Of a DNA stretch of 64,000 nucleotides, positions 9,091 to 17,236 are shown in pieces. The stretch lies in contig JACKJU010000002.1 in the NCBI GenBank assembly GCA_020637805.1, positions 248,001 through 312,000 on the forward strand, given 5' to 3'. The stretch comes from Nitratireductor sp. (lineage in GTDB: Bacteria; Pseudomonadota; Alphaproteobacteria; Rhizobiales; Rhizobiaceae). A program made the position numbers and the translations under genes. The notes below the pieces were generated by a model, which ran no database searches, had not been told where the DNA came from, and was given only the letters and a program-made list of their open reading frames with translations. Position 1 is the stretch's first letter; every line of letters starts with the position of its first letter.

Positions 9091-9985
9091 CCTCATGCAA
9101 GCGCCTGTCTCGACAACACGCGACGATATCGATCCGGCTGAAATCGCGTCCGAGCTTGGAACTCCTGTCAGGTTGAAAACCTGGTCGCTGATCGTGACCT
9201 TCTTCGGGGATGCCGTGCTTCCGCGAGGCGGTTCGGTATCGGCGGTTTCGCTCGGCCAGGTGATGGAAAGGATGGGGGTCGAGCCGGGTGCCGTGCGTAC
9301 TGCCGTGTCCAGGCTCGCTTCAGACGGCTGGATCGAGCGGAACAGGGAGGGCAGGGCAAGCTTCTACCGTCTGGCACCCTATCGCGAACAGTCGATCGTG
9401 GATGCGGGCCGACGGATCTATGCCCCGGCAGGCGCGGCAGCGGAGAAGGAGGAGGGCTGGGCACTCGCCAGCCTGCCATCTGACATGGAGCCCGAGCGAT
9501 TGCCGCGCAGCATGATCGCGTTGCAGAAGGGTTGGTACCTGATCGGCCCGGACATGGCGGACCGGCCTTCGTCCATGATGGTATTCCAGGGCAATTTCGA
9601 GCAGAAGCCGGCGTGGTTCATGGAGATGCTCGCGCCGCAGGCCCAGGCGGAGGCAATGGAAAGGCTGATGGAGATATTCTATCCCGTCCTCCAGAGCGTG
9701 CAGCAGGGCTGGAAGCCGCAGCCCGTGGATGCGCTGGCATTGCGCTGCCTGCTGATACATGACTGGCGGCGCATCGTTCTTCGGCTCAATGCGCTACCTG
9801 CTTCCTTGCTGCCCGAAGACTGGCCGGAAGGGGAATGCCGGAAGATGGTCGCAGAGCTGTATCAGGGATTGCTTGCGCCCTCCGAGGCATGGCTTTCCAC
9901 CGTGGCGCAATGCGAGGCGGGACACCTGCCGGCGGCAAAGCCGTTTCTTTTCGACAGGTTCCGCGCCAGCGCCTTGGATGACTGA
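9080..9985 (+). CDS. paaX: PaaX-family transcriptional regulator
   Basis: About 300 residues with the PaaX architecture. An N-terminal winged helix spans roughly residues 20-105 (TWSLIVTFFGD, VRTAVSRLASDGWIER), followed by the PaaX central and C-terminal domains. In E. coli, PaaX represses paa genes and is released by phenylacetyl-CoA. The frame overlaps the last codons of paaZ. A second ATG at 9095 is equally possible, and neither has a clear ribosome site, so translation may be coupled to paaZ. It is the natural candidate for binding the shared TTACAAA/TTTGTAA motif. Confidence 0.9.
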   Translation: MPTDLMQAPVSTTRDDIDPAEIASELGTPVRLKTWSLIVTFFGDAVLPRGGSVSAVSLGQVMERMGVEPGAVRTAVSRLASDGWIERNREGRASFYRLAPYREQSIVDAGRRIYAPAGAAAEKEEGWALASLPSDMEPERLPRSMIALQKGWYLIGPDMADRPSSMMVFQGNFEQKPAWFMEMLAPQAQAEAMERLMEIFYPVLQSVQQGWKPQPVDALALRCLLIHDWRRIVLRLNALPASLLPEDWPEGECRKMVAELYQGLLAPSEAWLSTVAQCEAGHLPAAKPFLFDRFRASALDD

Positions 9986-10093
9986 ACACGTTCTTGTGAT
10001 TTCTGGTAACCCGCCCGGAGATTGAACGGTCAGCCGAATGCTCTACCCTTCCTTCCGGCGGGACTTTTCGCGATCTCAAATGGAGGGTAGTGC

Positions 10094-10882
10094 ATGCATA
10101 ATGTTTCCAGGCGTCAATTCATCTGTACCACGGCGGCAATAGCGGGAACGGTGACGTTCCTTCCCTACAGCGTGCGCGCAGCAGCTCACATGGGTGGAGA
10201 TACATTCCAGACCGGTGCGGGCGACATCATGATACATCCTGTCAGCCATGCTTCCTTCGTGATGGAAACGCCGAAGGGCGTTATCTACGTCGATCCCGTC
10301 GGTGAACCCTCCGCATATGAGGGCAAGCCGGAGGCGGACCTCATCCTCATCACCCACGAGCATGGCGACCACTACAAGCCGGAGACGCTTGCAGCGCTGG
10401 CAAAGGACAAGACCAGCATTCTCACTAACCCGGCTGTCTACGGCATGCTTCCAGATGACCTGAAAGCCAAGGCCAGCCAGATCGGCAATGGTGAAAGAGC
10501 CGAGATGATGGGCGTGAGTATCGATGCCATTCCGGCCTACAACCTCACCGAGGAACGGAAGAACTTCCATCCGCAGGGCCGTGACAATGGCTATGTGCTG
10601 AACTTCGACGGTTTCCGCGTCTACGTTTCCGGCGATACCGAGGACATTCCCGAAATGCGGGCGCTGAAGGATATCGACCTGGCATTCGTCTGCATGAACC
10701 TGCCATTCACGATGGATGTGGAACAGGCGGCATCGGCGGTGGCAGAGTTCAAGCCGAAATACGTCTATCCCTATCACTATCGCGGTCGCGATGGCGGCAC
10801 GCAGGATCCCGAGGCGTTCGCAAAACTCGTCGGCGATGCCGTCGATGTGAAGATGGGCAACTGGTACGGAACGCCTTCCTGA
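10094..10882 (+). CDS. Tat-exported metallo-beta-lactamase-fold hydrolase
   Basis: A 262-residue protein. A twin-arginine signal (SRRQFI at residues 5-10, a hydrophobic stretch, then SVRAAA) predicts folded export to the periplasm. The mature part is an MBL-fold enzyme with the metal motif THEHGDH (His88, His90, Asp92, His93) and a downstream SGDTED that would supply the bridging Asp. It resembles the UlaG-like branch, whose members hydrolyse phosphoesters or lactones. The substrate is unknown. A GGAGGG ribosome site lies before the ATG and a clear terminator follows. It has no evident link to phenylacetate. Confidence 0.88.
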   Translation: MHNVSRRQFICTTAAIAGTVTFLPYSVRAAAHMGGDTFQTGAGDIMIHPVSHASFVMETPKGVIYVDPVGEPSAYEGKPEADLILITHEHGDHYKPETLAALAKDKTSILTNPAVYGMLPDDLKAKASQIGNGERAEMMGVSIDAIPAYNLTEERKNFHPQGRDNGYVLNFDGFRVYVSGDTEDIPEMRALKDIDLAFVCMNLPFTMDVEQAASAVAEFKPKYVYPYHYRGRDGGTQDPEAFAKLVGDAVDVKMGNWYGTPS

Positions 10883-10906
10883 TTGGGCCTGATTGGGCCT
10901 GATTGG
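10878..10906 (+). repeat. Tandem 10-base repeat (GATTGGGCCT, 2.6 copies)
   Basis: Two exact units plus a partial third, starting on the stop codon of the metallo-hydrolase gene. The first TGA of the array is the gene's stop. It is probably a replication-slippage expansion in the 3' untranslated region. Confidence 0.85.
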
Positions 10907-10926
10907 ATGCGTCCAGCCTGAACCTT

Positions 10927-10953
10927 AAAGCCCGGTCCAGTGCCGGGCTTTTT
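10927..10953 (+). terminator. Rho-independent terminator after the metallo-hydrolase gene
   Basis: AAAGCCCGG, a 7-base loop, then CCGGGCTTT running into further T residues. This is a textbook G+C stem with a T-run, 45 bases after the stop codon. Confidence 0.9.
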
Positions 10954-11378
10954 CATGCCGTGTCAGCTAGAAGGGGGGCGGAGACGCTCCGGGAAACAAG
11001 TGAATATGCTGGAGTGTTTCACCTTCAGGTGCAAACAGATGGCTCAAGCAAATAACTGAATTCCCTTACGCTTTTCGATTTTTCCAAATCCTGCACAATC
11101 GAAATTGCTCCAGCGCATTCTGGTTTTGGCACTCCGTCATAACCCGCATGGCTCTTTCGCGCTGCAACATGATTGCTTGACATTCGGCGCATGAAAGTCC
11201 ATGTGAGGCTCATCGTTCCCGCAATCGCGCGGCTCGCCCTTGAACAAGAAGAACAATCGGCGATAACCTTTCGGGACTTTTTCACAACAGACAGTCTTTT
11301 CCAGGTGCGCGTGGATCATGACATCGCGCCCGGTCCGCCGCAGAAGCTACGTGGCCGGCAACCAGGAATTTTTTGTTT
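10954..11378 (+). other. Gene-free upstream region of the DEAD-box helicase gene
   Basis: 425 bases with no credible gene. It contains a copy of a dispersed hairpin repeat (11010-11108) and a possible -35 element TTGACA at 11177-11182 with only a poor -10. If transcription starts there, the helicase mRNA has a leader of about 170 bases. Long leaders are common for cold-induced RNA helicases, but no cold box is identifiable by eye. Confidence 0.5.
11010..11108 (+). repeat. Dispersed two-hairpin intergenic repeat, copy A
   Basis: Ungapped match of about 66 in 99 bases to 21538-21636 read on the minus strand. Matching blocks are TTTCACCTTCAGGTG, GCAAAtAACTGAA, TTTCGATTT and AATCGAAA, all at identical spacing. 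The first block folds as a small hairpin (CACCT/AGGTG), and the last two blocks are each other's inverse. This copy looks degenerate, because its inner loop has lost the palindrome seen in copy B. Confidence 0.65.
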
Positions 11379-12860
11379 ATGACTATCACTACATTCGACA
11401 GCCTTGGGCTTTCCAAGGCAGTTCTTCGTGCGCTCCATGAGACCGGTTACACGACGCCGACGCCGATCCAGGCGCAGGCCATTCCGGCACTCATCGAGGG
11501 CCGCGACATGCTCGGTCTTGCTCAGACAGGTACCGGAAAGACGGCGGCCTTCGTTCTGCCGCTGCTGAACCTTCTGGGCGGCCACAACGGCAAGGGCGAT
11601 GGCGGCAAGCCGACGCCGAAAATGCCGCGTGCACTCATTCTCGCGCCGACGCGCGAACTCGTCGTACAGATCGACGACAGCATCCGTACCTATGGCAAGC
11701 ACATGCGTGTCAGGCAGGCAGTCGTTATCGGCGGTGTTGGCAAGGGCCCCCAGATCAATGCATTGCGCCGTGGCGCGGATATCGTTGTCGCGACGCCTGG
11801 CCGTCTGCTCGATCTCATCCGCGATGGCCATTGCAACCTGTCGATGGTCGACTACCTCGTTCTGGACGAGGCAGACCACATGTTCGACCTCGGTTTCATC
11901 CGGGACCTTCGCACCATTGTCAGCATGCTGCCTGATGAGCGCCAGTCGCTTCTGTTTTCGGCGACCATGCCGAAGGAAATCGCCAAGCTCACCAGCGAGG
12001 TTCTGAGCGATCCTCTGCGTGTCGAGATCAAGTCCGAAAGCGTTGCCGTTGAGCGCATCGAGCAGCAGGTACGCCACATGAACCCGGCCAGGAAGCCGGT
12101 CATGCTTCGCGAACTGATGGCTGATCCTGCATTCAAACGGGTAATCGTGTTCACGCGCACCAAGCGTGGCGCGGACAAGGTCGTCCGCACCCTGGGCGAG
12201 GCAGGCGTAAATTCGGAAGCCTTGCACGGCAACAAGTCGCAGGGCGCTCGCCAGAAGGCGCTGGAGAACTTCCGCAACGCCAGGACGCGGGTTCTGGTTG
12301 CGACCGATATCGCCGCACGCGGCATCGATGTCGACAACATCACGCACGTCATCAACTATGACCTTCCTGTCGAGCCGGAAAGCTATGTACACCGTATTGG
12401 CCGCACGGCGCGTGCCGGTACGGACGGTATCGCGATTTCGTTCTGCTCTGGCGAAGAGCGCTCGCAGTTGCGGGCAATCGAACGGCTGACGAAGATTTCG
12501 ATCCCTGTAGTTGGCGATGCGCCGGAACCGTTCCAGGAAGAGCCTTCCAAGGGCAAGAATCGCAAGCGTGGCCGCGGGCAGGGCCGTCCAAGGCAGGAAC
12601 AGAATGCCGCAAACGGCAGCGCCGAGGCTACAGAATCGCGAAATGCAGGCGCCAAGCAGCCGCGCAAACCGCATCGCGGCAAGCCGGGCTTCAAGCCGAA
12701 GCGGTTCGCCGAGGAAGCCGCGGCAGCGGGTGGCGCTTCTGCGCCGGACGCAGACGGCGCACAGCGCAACGGTCGTCCTGCCGGAAAGCCGAAGCGCAGG
12801 CGCTTCAATTCCAATGGCCGCAACAAGGGCAATGGCGGTCAGCGTCAGGCTGCTGCCTGA
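11379..12860 (+). CDS. DEAD-box ATP-dependent RNA helicase
   Basis: A 493-residue helicase of the RhlE type that unwinds structured RNA, probably in ribosome assembly or RNA turnover. Visible motifs in order are the Q motif (TTPTPIQAQ, about 25-33), AQTGTGKT (48-55), PTREL, TPGRLLD, DEAD (163-166), SAT, ARGIDV and HRIGRTARAG. The last 120 or so residues are a basic Lys/Arg/Gly/Pro-rich tail with PKR-type repeats, likely for RNA binding. I take the ATG at 11379; a TTG two codons earlier is in frame. It stands alone between the two paa blocks and ends facing the thioesterase gene. Confidence 0.93.
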   Translation: MTITTFDSLGLSKAVLRALHETGYTTPTPIQAQAIPALIEGRDMLGLAQTGTGKTAAFVLPLLNLLGGHNGKGDGGKPTPKMPRALILAPTRELVVQIDDSIRTYGKHMRVRQAVVIGGVGKGPQINALRRGADIVVATPGRLLDLIRDGHCNLSMVDYLVLDEADHMFDLGFIRDLRTIVSMLPDERQSLLFSATMPKEIAKLTSEVLSDPLRVEIKSESVAVERIEQQVRHMNPARKPVMLRELMADPAFKRVIVFTRTKRGADKVVRTLGEAGVNSEALHGNKSQGARQKALENFRNARTRVLVATDIAARGIDVDNITHVINYDLPVEPESYVHRIGRTARAGTDGIAISFCSGEERSQLRAIERLTKISIPVVGDAPEPFQEEPSKGKNRKRGRGQGRPRQEQNAANGSAEATESRNAGAKQPRKPHRGKPGFKPKRFAEEAAAAGGASAPDADGAQRNGRPAGKPKRRRFNSNGRNKGNGGQRQAAA

Positions 12861-12872
12861 AATGATCCGGCA

Positions 12873-12889
12873 CTGACGGGTTCCGTCAG
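12873..12889. terminator. Hairpin between convergent helicase and thioesterase genes
   Basis: CTGACGG, a 3-base loop, then CCGTCAG: a perfect 7-bp stem in the 32-base gap between two converging stop codons. It could end transcription from both sides, although there is no T-run. Confidence 0.6.
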
Positions 12890-12892
12890 GTC

Positions 12893-13342
12893 CTAACCAT
12901 CGAGCCAGGCGAAGCAGCAAGTAGCATGCGCGCCTGGCTTTTTGCTGTCCGCTGCGCGGAAGAACACTTCCGTGGTTGCAAGCCTGCGGCCGTTCGAGAG
13001 CGCCCTGACCTCGATCATTACATCCCCCATGGGTATTGGCCGCAGGAAGCGGATGGAAAAATCGGTCGTCGTGTTGGGCCGGAACCGGTTGTTGATCAAT
13101 GCCAGTGCGAATACCGACACCGTGTCGGCTGCTCCGGCAAGCGCCTGTCCGCAGACAACGCCGCCGCCAGGACCGCCTTCGCGCACCAGTCGCGACGATG
13201 CAGGGAGGCGGAATGTGCAGGTCTCGGCACTCGCTTCAACAAGTTCCAGTCCCAGATCCTGCACCCAGGGTGCAAAGATTTCCTTGTAGGCGGTGGCCAC
13301 TTCAGGCGGGCCGAACGGTTCGATCACGGCAGTCTCCTCCAC
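12893..13342 (-). CDS. PaaI-family hotdog thioesterase, divergent from paaA
   Basis: 149 residues of the 4HBT/PaaI hotdog fold, with the conserved GGVVCGQALAGAADTVSVFAL stretch split around residue 60-75 and an N-terminal helix. It is distinct from the PaaI of the other paa block. It starts at 13342 behind GGAGGAGACTGCC-like sequence close to the operator and shares the divergent promoter region with paaA. It is therefore probably induced with the epoxidase. A CoA-ester clearing role is inferred from family and position. Confidence 0.85.
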   Translation of the reverse strand: MEETAVIEPFGPPEVATAYKEIFAPWVQDLGLELVEASAETCTFRLPASSRLVREGGPGGGVVCGQALAGAADTVSVFALALINNRFRPNTTTDFSIRFLRPIPMGDVMIEVRALSNGRRLATTEVFFRAADSKKPGAHATCCFAWLDG

Positions 13343-13348
13343 GGTTTG

Positions 13349-13398
13349 AATAACATGTTACAAAAATTTTGTTGTCCATAATTTTGTAACATGTTATT
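13349..13398. promoter_or_regulatory. Shared paa operator, copy 2 (thioesterase / paaA divergent promoter)
   Basis: A perfect inverted repeat with 17-base arms (AATAACATGTTACAAAA and its complement at 13382-13398) around a 16-base spacer. Each arm contains the smaller palindrome TAACATGTTA and the TTACAAA/TTTGTAA element also found in the paaG/paaZ promoter. The site directly abuts the thioesterase start and lies 72 bases upstream of paaA. Confidence 0.75.
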
Positions 13399-13469
13399 TC
13401 TTGTCCACGATGACGCGAAGACAAGCGCGTATCAAGCCCGCATGAACACCGGGCAAGTGGAGGGAACAG

Positions 13470-14477
13470 ATGTACAGCCAGGGTCTGATCGGTGCTGACA
13501 CCAGCACCGAGGAGTCGGAAGAATTTCTGCGTGCGTTCCAGGAACGCATCGATGCGGAACAGAAGATCGAACCCAATGACGTGATGCCTGCGGGCTACCG
13601 CAAGACGCTGATCCGCCAGATCGGCCAGCACGCGCATTCCGAGATCGTGGGCATGCTGCCGGAGGGCAACTGGATCACGCGCGCGCCGACGCTCAAGCGC
13701 AAGGCGGCATTGCTCGCCAAGGTGCAGGACGAGGGCGGTCATGGCCTCTATCTCTACTCGGCAGCCGAGACGCTGGGCGTCTCACGCGAGCAGATGACCG
13801 AGGAACTTCATGCCGGCAAGGCAAAATACTCCTCCATCTTCAATTATCCGACACTGACATGGGCCGATATCGGCACGATCGGCTGGTTGGTCGATGGTGC
13901 GGCGATCATGAACCAGATCCCGCTGTGCCGGTGCTCGTTCGGGCCATATGCCCGCGCGATGATACGTGTCTGCAAGGAAGAAAGCTTCCATCAGCGCCAG
14001 GGCTACGAGATCGTCATGACGCTGGCGAAGGGTTCGCCAGAGCAGAAGGCAATGGCGCAGGAATCGCTCGACCGCTGGTGGTGGCCAGTTCTGATGATGT
14101 TCGGTCCGCATGACAGCGACAGCCAGCATGGCGACCAGTCCATGCGCTGGAAGATCAAGCGGTTCTCCAATGACGAGCTGCGCCAGAAATTTGTCGATGC
14201 GACCATTCCACAGGCCGAATATCTCGGACTTACGGTTCCCGATCCCGACCTGAAATGGAATCCCGAAAAGAACGATGGCAGGGGTGGCTACGACTTTGGC
14301 GCCATCGACTGGGACGAGTTCTGGCGTGTGGTCAAGGGCAAGGGAATCATGAACCGCGAACGCATCCGCGACCGCCGCAAGGCTTGGGATGATGGAGAAT
14401 GGGTTCGCGAGGCAGCGCTGGCGCATGCGCAGAAACGCGCAGAGCGCATGGCGGCGGAACAACAGGCAGCGGAGTGA
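13470..14477 (+). CDS. paaA: 1,2-phenylacetyl-CoA epoxidase, catalytic subunit A
   Basis: A 335-residue ferritin-like di-iron oxygenase subunit that epoxidises the aromatic ring of phenylacetyl-CoA. The iron-ligand motifs are visible: Glu58, the ExxH of DEGGH (Glu88/His91) and the ExxH of EESFH (Glu171/His174). It is longer than E. coli PaaA by about 25 residues at the two ends. The ATG follows GGAGGGAACAG. It is the first gene of paaABCDE; only 5 bases separate its stop from paaB. Confidence 0.97.
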   Translation: MYSQGLIGADTSTEESEEFLRAFQERIDAEQKIEPNDVMPAGYRKTLIRQIGQHAHSEIVGMLPEGNWITRAPTLKRKAALLAKVQDEGGHGLYLYSAAETLGVSREQMTEELHAGKAKYSSIFNYPTLTWADIGTIGWLVDGAAIMNQIPLCRCSFGPYARAMIRVCKEESFHQRQGYEIVMTLAKGSPEQKAMAQESLDRWWWPVLMMFGPHDSDSQHGDQSMRWKIKRFSNDELRQKFVDATIPQAEYLGLTVPDPDLKWNPEKNDGRGGYDFGAIDWDEFWRVVKGKGIMNRERIRDRRKAWDDGEWVREAALAHAQKRAERMAAEQQAAE

Positions 14478-14482
14478 GAAGC

Positions 14483-14779
14483 ATGAGTGAAACGGTCAAG
14501 AACGAAGTACCGCTCTGGGAGGTGTTCATCCGCCCGCGCAACGGCCTGTCACACAAGCATTGCGGCTCCGTGCACGCCGCCGACGAGGTGATGGCGCTTC
14601 AGGCTGCGCGAGATGTCTATACGCGGCGTGGCGAGGGACAGTCGATCTGGGTGGTCCGCTCGAAAGACATCGTCGCTTCCGATCCGCAGGACAAGGAAGA
14701 ACTGTTCGAGCCGACGGCAGACAAGATCTACCGGCATCCGACCTTCTACGAAATTCCCGACGAAGTGGGACACATGTGA
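14483..14779 (+). CDS. paaB: 1,2-phenylacetyl-CoA epoxidase, subunit B
   Basis: A 98-residue small subunit. The PaaB family signature WEVFIRPRNGLSHKHCGSVH opens the protein and it ends with TFYEIPDEVGHM. PaaB bridges PaaA/PaaC heterodimers in the epoxidase and has no catalytic metal. The start at 14483 is chosen over the longer open frame because it sits 5 bases after paaA with a GGAGTGAGAAG site and gives the family length. Its stop overlaps the paaC start. Confidence 0.96.
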   Translation: MSETVKNEVPLWEVFIRPRNGLSHKHCGSVHAADEVMALQAARDVYTRRGEGQSIWVVRSKDIVASDPQDKEELFEPTADKIYRHPTFYEIPDEVGHM

Positions 14780-15531
14780 TGGATGCGCATTTCGAATATG
14801 TGCTGCGTCTTGCCGACGATCAGCTCGTGCTCGGTCACCGCATCTCCGAATGGTGCGGCCATGCCCCCATGCTGGAGGAAGACCTCGCGCTTCCCAACAT
14901 CGCGCTCGACCTGATCGGCCAGGCGCGCATGCTCTATACCCATGCGGGCGAAATCGAGGGAAATGGACGCAATGAGGATCAGCTTGCCTATCTGAGACCC
15001 GAGCAGGAATACCGGAATCTCCTGATCGTCGAGCGCGAGAATGGCGATTTCGCCCATACCATGCTGCGCCTCTTTTTCTACGCCTCCTTCATGGAGCTGT
15101 TCTGGGAGAAGATGCTGACTTCGTCCGATGAAGTGCTTGCCGGGATTGCCGCCAAGGCGATCAAGGAAGTTCGCTACCATGTCCGCCATTCGGCGGAATG
15201 GGTTATCCGCATGGGTGATGGCACGGATGAAAGCGCACGACGCCTCGAAGACGCCTATGACGATCTCGAAGCCTATTGCACCGAGATGTTCGAGATGGAC
15301 GATGTGGCGCGCGACATGGTTGCAGCCGGTATCGGCCCCGACACGCAGGCGCTTGTTGAAAGCTGGAAAGCAAAGGTCGAGGCAATCTTCCGCGAGGCAA
15401 TGCTGAACCGTTTCGCACCGGTGGAAGGACATCGTTCCGGCGGGCGCAAGGGGCAGCACGGCGAGGAAATGGGCTTTCTGCTTGCCGATCTGCAGTACAT
15501 GCAGCGTACCTATCCCGGCCTGAACTGGTAG
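14779..15531 (+). CDS. paaC: 1,2-phenylacetyl-CoA epoxidase, structural subunit C
   Basis: A 250-residue ferritin-like partner of PaaA (E. coli PaaC has 248 residues). It lacks a functional di-iron centre but stabilises PaaA and contributes to substrate binding. Family blocks such as ISEWCGHAPMLEEDLALPN and VRYHVRHSAEWVIRMGDG are clear. The ATG at 14779 shares bases with the paaB stop (TGATG), so translation is coupled. Confidence 0.96.
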   Translation: MDAHFEYVLRLADDQLVLGHRISEWCGHAPMLEEDLALPNIALDLIGQARMLYTHAGEIEGNGRNEDQLAYLRPEQEYRNLLIVERENGDFAHTMLRLFFYASFMELFWEKMLTSSDEVLAGIAAKAIKEVRYHVRHSAEWVIRMGDGTDESARRLEDAYDDLEAYCTEMFEMDDVARDMVAAGIGPDTQALVESWKAKVEAIFREAMLNRFAPVEGHRSGGRKGQHGEEMGFLLADLQYMQRTYPGLNW

Positions 15532-15542
15532 GTGTTCCGGCA

Positions 15543-16064
15543 ATGGGCGAGGAGGCAAGACACCAGGCCGGTCCGGCGCTCGAGGCGGTTCGCCAGCGTG
15601 CCTGGGAGGTGGCGGCAAGTGTCGAGGACCCGGAAATCCCGGTCCTGACCATCGCAGATATCGGCATTCTGCGCTCGGTCGACATCGACGATGAGGGCAG
15701 GGCGGTAGCAAAGCTCACGCCAACCTATTCCGGCTGTCCGGCAACACTTGCAATCGAACTGGCCACCGAGGCGGCGCTTCGGGATGCAGGCTTCGAACCG
15801 GTCATCGAGAGGGTGATTTCGCCCGCGTGGTCGACGGACTGGATCACCGAAGAAGGCCGGCGAAAGCTTTCCGACTACGGGATTGCGCCTCCGGTTTCCG
15901 GTTCCAACTCGAAGATGGCCCTTTTCGGCGAGACGATAGTCGCCTGTCCGCGCTGCGGAAGCGAGAACACGCGGAAGGTCTCGGAGTTCGGTTCCACCCC
16001 ATGCAAGGCGCATTACCAGTGCAAGGCGTGTGCCGAGCCTTTCGATTATTTCAAATGTATCTGA
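15543..16064 (+). CDS. paaD: Phenylacetate degradation protein PaaD (Fe-S/metal assembly factor)
   Basis: 173 residues. An MIP18/DUF59 domain covers about residues 10-100 with the conserved Cys65 in TPTYSGCPA. A C-terminal zinc-ribbon-like module follows, with Cys135/138 (CPRCGS) and Cys154, 160, 163 and 172. PaaD is needed for an active epoxidase and is thought to help mature the PaaE iron-sulfur centre. It starts 11 bases after paaC. Confidence 0.95.
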   Translation: MGEEARHQAGPALEAVRQRAWEVAASVEDPEIPVLTIADIGILRSVDIDDEGRAVAKLTPTYSGCPATLAIELATEAALRDAGFEPVIERVISPAWSTDWITEEGRRKLSDYGIAPPVSGSNSKMALFGETIVACPRCGSENTRKVSEFGSTPCKAHYQCKACAEPFDYFKCI

Positions 16065-16074
16065 GGGATTTGCC

Positions 16075-17148
16075 ATGGCTTTCCACGATCTGAAAATACT
16101 TGCCGTGCGGCCACAGGGTGGCGATGCCGTGGCGATCACCTTCGATGTTCCAGGTGACGCTGCCGACAAGTTCCATTTCACGCCGGGTCAGTACCTGACC
16201 CTGCGGGCCGAAATTGGCGGGGAAGATGTGCGCCGCTCCTATTCGATCTGCAGCCCGCGCAAGTCGGGCCGCCTGGAGGTAGGCATCCGCGCGATAGAGG
16301 GCGGACGGTTCTCCGGTTTTGCGAGCGCGCTGAAACCGGGCGACATGCTCAAGGTAATGCCGCCCGAGGGCAGGTTCGTCGTTGCGCCGGGCGGTGGCGG
16401 TCATGATTACCTGCTGATCGCCGCGGGTTCGGGCATCACGCCGATGCTGTCGATCGCTGCGTCCGTTCTCGAGGAGGAGCCGGAGAGCCAGGTGACCCTC
16501 ATCTATGGAAACCGCACCACGAACTCGATCATGTTCCGCGAGGAACTGGAGGAACTGAAAGACCGCTACCTCGACCGTTTCCAGCTCCTCCATGTGCTCT
16601 CGCGTGAGGATCAGGATGTGCCGATGCTCAATGGCCGCATCGATGCAGAGAAGCTGCGTGTCTATGCGGAGAAGGGGATCATCGCGCCCGCCAGCCATGA
16701 CGGGATCTATATCTGCGGACCGGGCGACATGACCGAACTTGCTGCCGCGACGATGCGTGAACTCGGAGCGCCCGACAGCCGTATCCACATGGAACTCTTC
16801 ACCCCTGCCGAGGGTTCGCTGCCCACTGCATCCGAACGTGCTGCCAAGGCCGAAACGGCTTCCGGCAAAGTCGAGGTGGAGACAATACTCGACGGTACGC
16901 GCCGCCGCTTCACCATGGACGGCAAGAAGCAGACCGTGCTTGAGGCGGCCCACGAAGCCGGGGTCGAACTGCCATTTTCCTGCGCGGGGGGCATGTGCTG
17001 CACCTGCCGCTGCCGCGTTTCCGAAGGCAAGGCCGAAATGGACGTCAACTATTCCCTCGAGCCCTGGGAACTGGAGGCCGGTTTCGTTCTGGCCTGCCAG
17101 TCGCGCCCGCATAGCGAAAAGATCATTCTGGATTTTGATGCTGTTTGA
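16075..17148 (+). CDS. paaE: 1,2-phenylacetyl-CoA epoxidase reductase subunit E
   Basis: A 357-residue electron donor to PaaA. The N-terminal two thirds is a ferredoxin-NADP reductase module with the flavin motif RRSYSI and the NAD(P)-site GSGITPM. The C-terminus is a plant-type [2Fe-2S] ferredoxin with Cys303, 308, 311 and 341. The ATG at 16075, 10 bases after paaD behind GAGGGAT, is chosen; the frame is open 15 codons earlier inside paaD. It is the last gene of the paaABCDE operon. Confidence 0.96.
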   Translation: MAFHDLKILAVRPQGGDAVAITFDVPGDAADKFHFTPGQYLTLRAEIGGEDVRRSYSICSPRKSGRLEVGIRAIEGGRFSGFASALKPGDMLKVMPPEGRFVVAPGGGGHDYLLIAAGSGITPMLSIAASVLEEEPESQVTLIYGNRTTNSIMFREELEELKDRYLDRFQLLHVLSREDQDVPMLNGRIDAEKLRVYAEKGIIAPASHDGIYICGPGDMTELAAATMRELGAPDSRIHMELFTPAEGSLPTASERAAKAETASGKVEVETILDGTRRRFTMDGKKQTVLEAAHEAGVELPFSCAGGMCCTCRCRVSEGKAEMDVNYSLEPWELEAGFVLACQSRPHSEKIILDFDAV

Positions 17149-17236
17149 TCTGCCTGGCAGTGTCTGCGGGGGTGGCGGAGAAATCCACGTCTGATAGTAG
17201 TGGGGGCGATTTCCACCGTTCCGACACGGTTATTCA

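Noticed and set aside
11316..12920. 534-codon minus-strand open frame over the helicase gene
   Set aside because: All helicase motifs are on the plus strand; the reverse product is Arg-rich without a family.
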